A stretch of DNA of 62,439 bases from Micrococcales bacterium. Its GTDB lineage: Bacteria; Actinomycetota; Actinomycetes; Actinomycetales; Cellulomonadaceae. The stretch's first letter is position 1. Each line of letters starts with the position of its first letter. A model generated the notes under the pieces. The model searched no databases and was not told the origin of the DNA. It saw only the letters and a program-made list of their open reading frames with translations. The stretch spans positions 1-62,439 of the forward strand of contig WRMB01000017.1 in NCBI GenBank assembly GCA_009777345.1, read 5' to 3'. Below, one piece after another: positions 59,179-62,439 of this stretch. Both the position numbers and the translations under genes were made by a program.

Positions 59179-59301
59179 TGCCTCAGCTTATCAGGGGCAT
59201 CGGCCGCGGCGGCCTCGGTCACGGCGACCTGCGGCCCGGCGGCCCACGAGCTGTATGCGGTACTCGGCGCGCTTGAGCGGACGTTCGACGTCAGTCGTCA
59301 T
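59175..59301 (-). pseudogene. Possible remnant of a small toxin gene
   Basis: An ATG at 59299-59301 overlapping the antitoxin stop opens the frame TTDVERPLKRAEYRIQLVGR followed by RAA. KRAEYRI resembles the start of small actinobacterial toxin partners. The 127-base interval up to the next gene is not a multiple of three. A one-base shift after RAA would join it to a frame ending in ADAPDKLRQ whose stop overlaps the next GTG. Short and uncertain. Confidence 0.3.
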
Positions 59302-59759
59302 CACTCGGGCCGAGGGACGTCGGGGGCGTCGTCGAGCCAGACCAGGTTCTCACCGGGGCCCCGCGGCATCCCGGCGGCGTACGCCTCGGCGGTCTCGCGC
59401 CACCGGTTGAAGGTCAGGAGCAGGCTCTCGTAGTGCCCCAGCTCGGTGGCGCTCCACAGGTGCTTGTCCATCTCTCCGGCGAACCGGGTGAGCTCGCCCT
59501 CCGACAGCAGCGCAGTCCAGGCGAACGCCGCAAGCACCGCAGCCCGGACGTCGCCACCAGCCACCAAGGTGGCACGCATCAGCCTGCTCGACAGACCGAT
59601 GCCCTCCTGCTGGTGCTCCAGATCGTCGGCCCGCAGGACGACGAGGTCAGAGGCATCACGACGGGTGATACGCACAGCACCCTTGTCCGTCTGCGCGATC
59701 ACGGCCTTGGGCGTGCGCAGGAACTCGGTCAGCGTCGCAGCATCCACACCCTGCAGCAT
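59301..59759 (-). CDS. Antitoxin-like protein, 152 aa
   Basis: The N-terminal half (DAATLTEFLRTPKAVIAQTD, then GAVRITRRDASDLVVLRADD) resembles Phd/antitoxin-type DNA-binding proteins. The C-terminal half is helical and ends with an acidic tail (NLVWLDDAPDVPRPE) that could wrap a toxin. The ATG at 59757-59759 is preceded by a tandem operator-like repeat. The expected toxin gene downstream appears to be degraded. Confidence 0.65.
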   Translation of the reverse strand: MLQGVDAATLTEFLRTPKAVIAQTDKGAVRITRRDASDLVVLRADDLEHQQEGIGLSSRLMRATLVAGGDVRAAVLAAFAWTALLSEGELTRFAGEMDKHLWSATELGHYESLLLTFNRWRETAEAYAAGMPRGPGENLVWLDDAPDVPRPE

Positions 59760-59779
59760 ACATCAGATCAACATCAGAT
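59760..59779. promoter_or_regulatory. Tandem sites ACATCAGAT before the antitoxin-like gene
   Basis: ACATCAGAT occurs twice, at 59760-59768 and 59771-59779. The period is 11 bases, about one helical turn. It lies directly before the antitoxin ATG. Such a layout suits cooperative binding by the antitoxin, and a leaderless or very short leader transcript. Confidence 0.5.
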
Positions 59780-59872
59780 GTAAGCGTGCGGCGAGGCTCC
59801 CCAGAAGCGCTCCCGCCGCTGTCACCGACCGAGCAGTCCTGCTCCCTGTCCTGCGTCAGGCGACCCCGACGA

Positions 59873-59926
59873 CGTGCACCTGGCCGACGGCTTCTCCTGC
59901 CGCACCCACTGGGCGCGTCGGGGTCT
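59873..59926. repeat. 54-bp direct repeat, copy B
   Basis: Partner of 58828-58881. Upstream of it (from about 59858) the similarity to the oxidase 3' end extends further (codons for DPDDVHLADGFSCRT). The last base touches the stop codon of yoeB. Confidence 0.75.
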
Positions 59927-60186
59927 CAGTTTTCGTAGTGGTAGCGGCAGGACGCGATCTCGATGGTGTCGTCACGGTGGCGGTAGACCACACGGTGCTC
60001 GTCGTCGATGCGCCGGGACCACCAACCGGTGAGGTCGCCGCGCAGCTGCTCGGGCTTGCCGATCCCCGCGCAGGGATCACGACAGATGTCTCGCAGGAGC
60101 CGGTTGATGCGTACGAGCAGGCGGCGGTCGTGCGTCTGCCACCACTCGTAGTCTTCCCAGGCGCGCTCTTGCCAGAGAAGCCTCAC
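59926..60186 (-). CDS. yoeB: YoeB family toxin
   Basis: The 86-residue protein is a RelE-superfamily mRNA interferase that cleaves at the ribosome. It shows the family pattern: WQERAWEDYEWWQTHDRRLL, then GKPEQLRGDLTGWWSRRIDD, then EHRVVYRHRDD and the C-terminal SCRYHYEN with the catalytic His-Tyr. The GTG start overlaps the stop of yefM. Confidence 0.95.
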   Translation of the reverse strand: MRLLWQERAWEDYEWWQTHDRRLLVRINRLLRDICRDPCAGIGKPEQLRGDLTGWWSRRIDDEHRVVYRHRDDTIEIASCRYHYEN

Positions 60187-60434
60187 TCGACCAGCTCTCG
60201 TTCCACGCCCCGACCGGCGTCGAGGTCCGCGACGGCTGCGCGCAGCCGTCGGGCGTTGGCCGGGCTGCGCAGCAGGTAGTCGGTCTCCTTCAGGGCCTCG
60301 TAGGCTGCCAGCGACACGATCACCGCAGGTTCGCGCCCGGTCCGGGTGATGACGACCTCTTCCTGGTCGTCGACGACCGAGTCGAGCACGTCGGCGTACC
60401 GCGCTCGGGACTCGGAGTAGCTCATCACCTTCAT
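60183..60434 (-). CDS. yefM: YefM family antitoxin
   Basis: The 83-residue protein (MKVMSYSESRARYADVLDSV, then VVITRTGREPAVIVSLAAYE) is a Phd/YefM antitoxin that binds YoeB and represses the operon. ATG 60434 is chosen because AAGGAGG lies five bases before it; a GTG codon just upstream is too close to the Shine-Dalgarno. The length is normal. Confidence 0.95.
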   Translation of the reverse strand: MKVMSYSESRARYADVLDSVVDDQEEVVITRTGREPAVIVSLAAYEALKETDYLLRSPANARRLRAAVADLDAGRGVERELVE

Positions 60435-60447
60435 CACAGCCTCCTTG

Positions 60448-60465
60448 CGTACAAGATACTGTACG
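60448..60465. promoter_or_regulatory. YefM-YoeB operator CGTACA-N6-TGTACG
   Basis: The 18-base inverted repeat has the TGTACA-like half-sites typical of YefM operators and lies 14 bases upstream of the yefM ATG, overlapping the expected promoter. Confidence 0.7.
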
Positions 60466-60699
60466 TCGCGTAGTCTCGTCGCACAAGGTTGGGCCTGGCA
60501 TCAGCCCCGGGTGGACGCCCAGACACGCAGGTCCTTGGCGACCCACGAGTACCGTCCCGGCCACCGGCCCGTCGTCCGCATCGCTCACCCTCTCGTCCGC
60601 TTTCTCAGAGCACCCCACCGACCGCCCACCGGTGAGGAGGGCCCTCCTTTCCTCCGAACCCCGCCCCCGTCGATGGTCGGCCGATAAGAGAGTTCCGGT

Positions 60700-60757
60700 T
60701 CGTGGGCTCCACGCCGTTCCACCGTTTCGAAACGGTAAAACAGCGTCAGAACCACGA
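60700..60757. repeat. 58-bp palindrome, family 3, copy 2 (degraded)
   Basis: The left 28 bases match the element at 24056 at all but one position, and the total length is also 58. The right arm has several substitutions (AAAACAGCGTCAGAACC in place of GGAACGGCGTGGAACCC), so only the centre and the ends still pair. Confidence 0.8.
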
Positions 60758-60782
60758 ACCGCCTCCGTCTTATCGGTCAGGC

Positions 60783-60834
60783 GTTGGGGAGTGGGTGTTG
60801 GGGAGTGGGTGTTGGGGAGTGGCGTTGGGGGTGG
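60783..60834 (+). repeat. G-rich tandem repeat
   Basis: About three copies of a 14-base unit GTTGGGGAGTGGGT are followed by a shorter GTTGGGGGTGGG. Runs of three to five G at short spacing could form a G-quadruplex on the plus strand. Confidence 0.85.
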
Positions 60835-61017
60835 GTGCCACCTGACCGGGTCGGGCTGAACCGACCGGCGGACCAGGGCGTCCACCATGCGGTCGGTAGG
60901 GCCGGGCGTGTGATGCCTGGGCGAAAAGACGCGGCGGATGGGGCATATCGGCCGCCGACTCGTGAGAGGGTGGACTCAGCACCTCGTGACGAGCGGGGGC
61001 AAGCGAGAGGTTGGTTC

Positions 61018-62316
61018 ATGCCGTTGTTCGAGCTCGGCTCCGGCCGTGTCCGGCTGGTGCAGCCGATGCAGCCGCGTGCCAGCACGTTCACCGCCGAGGT
61101 GCGGGCCGTCGTGGCGCACAACCTCCAGGCCGTCGTGCCGGAGCCGCTGTTCGTGGTGCACGAGCACGACGGGCGCGAAGGTTCGGGCCTGCCCGACCTG
61201 CTCGCCCTGGACCCCACCGGCCGACCGGTGACCATCGAGGTCATCCACCAGCTGGACCACGACGCGTTCCTGGCGGCGCTGCGCCGTGCCGGGAGCGCCG
61301 GTCGGATGACCGAGTCCGACCTCGGGCACGTCTACCACCCGGCCGACCCGGCCCGTTTCAGCCGGGACTTCGGGGCCTTCCGGGCGGGCCTGCCGTTCGG
61401 TATCCAGGCGCCGCGCCGCATCGGGCCACGGATCGTCGTGCTGTGCGCCGACGTCGCCCCGGAGGCGCACGACGCCGCCGACTTCTGGCAGTCCCGGGGC
61501 GGTCGGCTGGACATCCTCCAGGTCGGGGTGGTGCTGGGCGAGGACCAGTGCCGACTCCTCAGCGTCGCCCCGCACGCCACGTACGAGACCCGGCGACGGG
61601 TGGTCGAACCGACGGGGCTGCACCTGGTCCCCGGCGGTATGTTCGACGCCACGGACACCCGGGCCCAGTCCATCGTGGAAGAGCAGCACCGCGTCGCGGT
61701 CAACGACGACGTGCGCCCGGTCCCGCCCCTCGCCCCGTCGGTCGAGCAGACACTGCCCCGGGCCCGACCCGACACGTCCTGGGCGCCTCCGCCTGCGGCA
61801 GCCGCGTCGGCCCGGACCGCTGGGCCGGGCCGCGACGGCCCCGCCGAGGCGGCCTCGGCCCGTGCCGCTCAGGTCGCGGTCGATCCGCGGCCCATGCCCA
61901 GCCCGGCCGCGCAGTCCCGTCCGGCCACGCTCGAACCGCTCGGCCCCGCCGAACCTGCGGTGCTGCGCAAGTTCGACATGCTCGCCGCACCGCTCGGGCT
62001 GCCGCCCGCCGTCGACGACCGGCCGCACCTGGCCCGCACCACCTCGGTGGCGTACCCCGAGCTGGTCGAGCTGGTCAACGAGACCGGCCCGACCCAGCTG
62101 GTCTGGTTGCGCCGCCGCCGCGGGGAACGCCTGATCGCCCGGCTGCGGATCGACGGCCTGATCGAGCTGCCCGACGGTCGCCGTTTCGACGACCCGTCCG
62201 CCGCGGCCTCGGCCGCCGCCCGCTCCGAGGGCGAGTTCGACGGCTGGACCTCCTGGCGGCTGGGCGACAACGGCCCCACCCTGGCCGAGGCGATCCAGCA
62301 GCGGCACCCGTTCTGA
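61018..62316 (+). CDS. Putative nuclease-like protein with C-terminal RAMA-type domain
   Basis: The 432-residue protein starts at ATG 61018 with GAGAGG upstream. Residues 25-160 resemble a PD-(D/E)XK or NucS-like domain: LPDLLALDPTGRPVTIEVIH has the expected PD and E positions but lacks the usual Lys, so it may be inactive. A Pro/Ala-rich linker (about 240-320) follows. The last 90 residues (GERLIARLRIDGLIELPDGR, then FDDPSAAASAA, then DGWTSWRL) match the RAMA/DUF4357 pattern found in DNA-modification and restriction proteins. A role in recognising or processing modified DNA is inference. Confidence 0.75.
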   Translation: MPLFELGSGRVRLVQPMQPRASTFTAEVRAVVAHNLQAVVPEPLFVVHEHDGREGSGLPDLLALDPTGRPVTIEVIHQLDHDAFLAALRRAGSAGRMTESDLGHVYHPADPARFSRDFGAFRAGLPFGIQAPRRIGPRIVVLCADVAPEAHDAADFWQSRGGRLDILQVGVVLGEDQCRLLSVAPHATYETRRRVVEPTGLHLVPGGMFDATDTRAQSIVEEQHRVAVNDDVRPVPPLAPSVEQTLPRARPDTSWAPPPAAAASARTAGPGRDGPAEAASARAAQVAVDPRPMPSPAAQSRPATLEPLGPAEPAVLRKFDMLAAPLGLPPAVDDRPHLARTTSVAYPELVELVNETGPTQLVWLRRRRGERLIARLRIDGLIELPDGRRFDDPSAAASAAARSEGEFDGWTSWRLGDNGPTLAEAIQQRHPF

Positions 62317-62439
62317 GCCCTGATCCACCGATTTGCGCCGTCACGAGCGTCATTCCCCAGCGCCACTCCACACGTCGGCTACGCCGCCGCGCGGAGCCTC
62401 TGGCGCTGTGGGCCCAGACGGGTGTGCTGGCAAGGCGGA
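62317..62439. other. Right end of the window, no gene seen
   Basis: The last 123 bases follow the RAMA gene stop. Nothing in them can be assigned; a gene may begin beyond the edge. Confidence 0.4.

Larger units (their letters stand above)
60466..61017. other. 552-base gap with palindrome and G-rich repeats
   Basis: No gene is supported. It holds a family 3 palindrome (60700-60757) within larger inverted ends CCGATAAG at 60681 and CTTATCGG at 60769, and a G-rich tandem repeat at 60783-60834. The last 150 bases should contain the promoter of the following gene. Confidence 0.6.

Noticed and set aside
60783..60834. G-rich repeats considered as coding repeats of the following gene
   Set aside because: An open frame extends upstream through them, but the Shine-Dalgarno and domain start support ATG 61018.

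Overview
The window is about 70% G+C with dense, overlapping genes, frequent GTG starts, Hanks-type kinases, an actinobacterial-style dCTP deaminase and COG2345-like regulators. This points to a facultatively anaerobic actinomycete (Actinomycetota); the sequence alone does not settle the family.

Layout. 1-4157: two related atypical receptor kinases, an unknown gene and dcd, all on the minus strand. 4158-9872: a tRNA-Gly, a PIN-type toxin-antitoxin pair, a TetR regulator, a GAF-GGDEF protein and a two-gene unit of unknown function. 9995-31200: a nitrate-respiration island. Two paralogous Cys-bearing winged-helix regulators lead into moaC-narK-narGHJI-mog-moaE-moaA-mobA-(DUF6457-like)-moaD, nearly all overlapping or within a few bases. 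Then come divergent moeA and modABC, a second nitrate/nitrite carrier and a moeB-like gene. Together these encode molybdate uptake, molybdenum cofactor synthesis, the respiratory nitrate reductase and nitrate/nitrite transport. 31234-34411: a polysaccharide deacetylase and an AAA15 ATPase/RloB pair that resembles phage-defence modules. 34687-42533: a very long pyruvate:ferredoxin oxidoreductase overlapping a single-chain NfnB-NfnA-like flavoprotein, a likely route from pyruvate to ferredoxin and NAD(P)H. 42569-49787: an accessory zone with lower-GC genes, gene fragments, an 88-bp exact direct repeat, several long palindromes, a RhuM-Fic protein and a truncated VapC. 49824-55693: patatin, glycogen phosphorylase, zinc-ribbon proteins and small membrane proteins. 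55906-62316: a large FAD/Fe-S oxidase, toxin-antitoxin material including yefM-yoeB, and a putative nuclease-like/RAMA protein.

The most unusual signal is a set of short palindromic elements. Four copies of a 61-bp element share exact internal spacing (20-9-3-9-20). One lies inside the reading frame of the FAD/Fe-S oxidase, in the linker between two domains, and adds about 20 residues without a stop. All four copies are open in the same relative frame and encode a recognisable common peptide, which recalls the Rickettsia palindromic elements. Two copies differ by changes on both arms that restore pairing. Two other palindrome types (58 bp, two copies; 70 bp, one copy) have the same design, with each arm carrying a short motif twice. 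This may be an undescribed family of mobile palindromes in this lineage.
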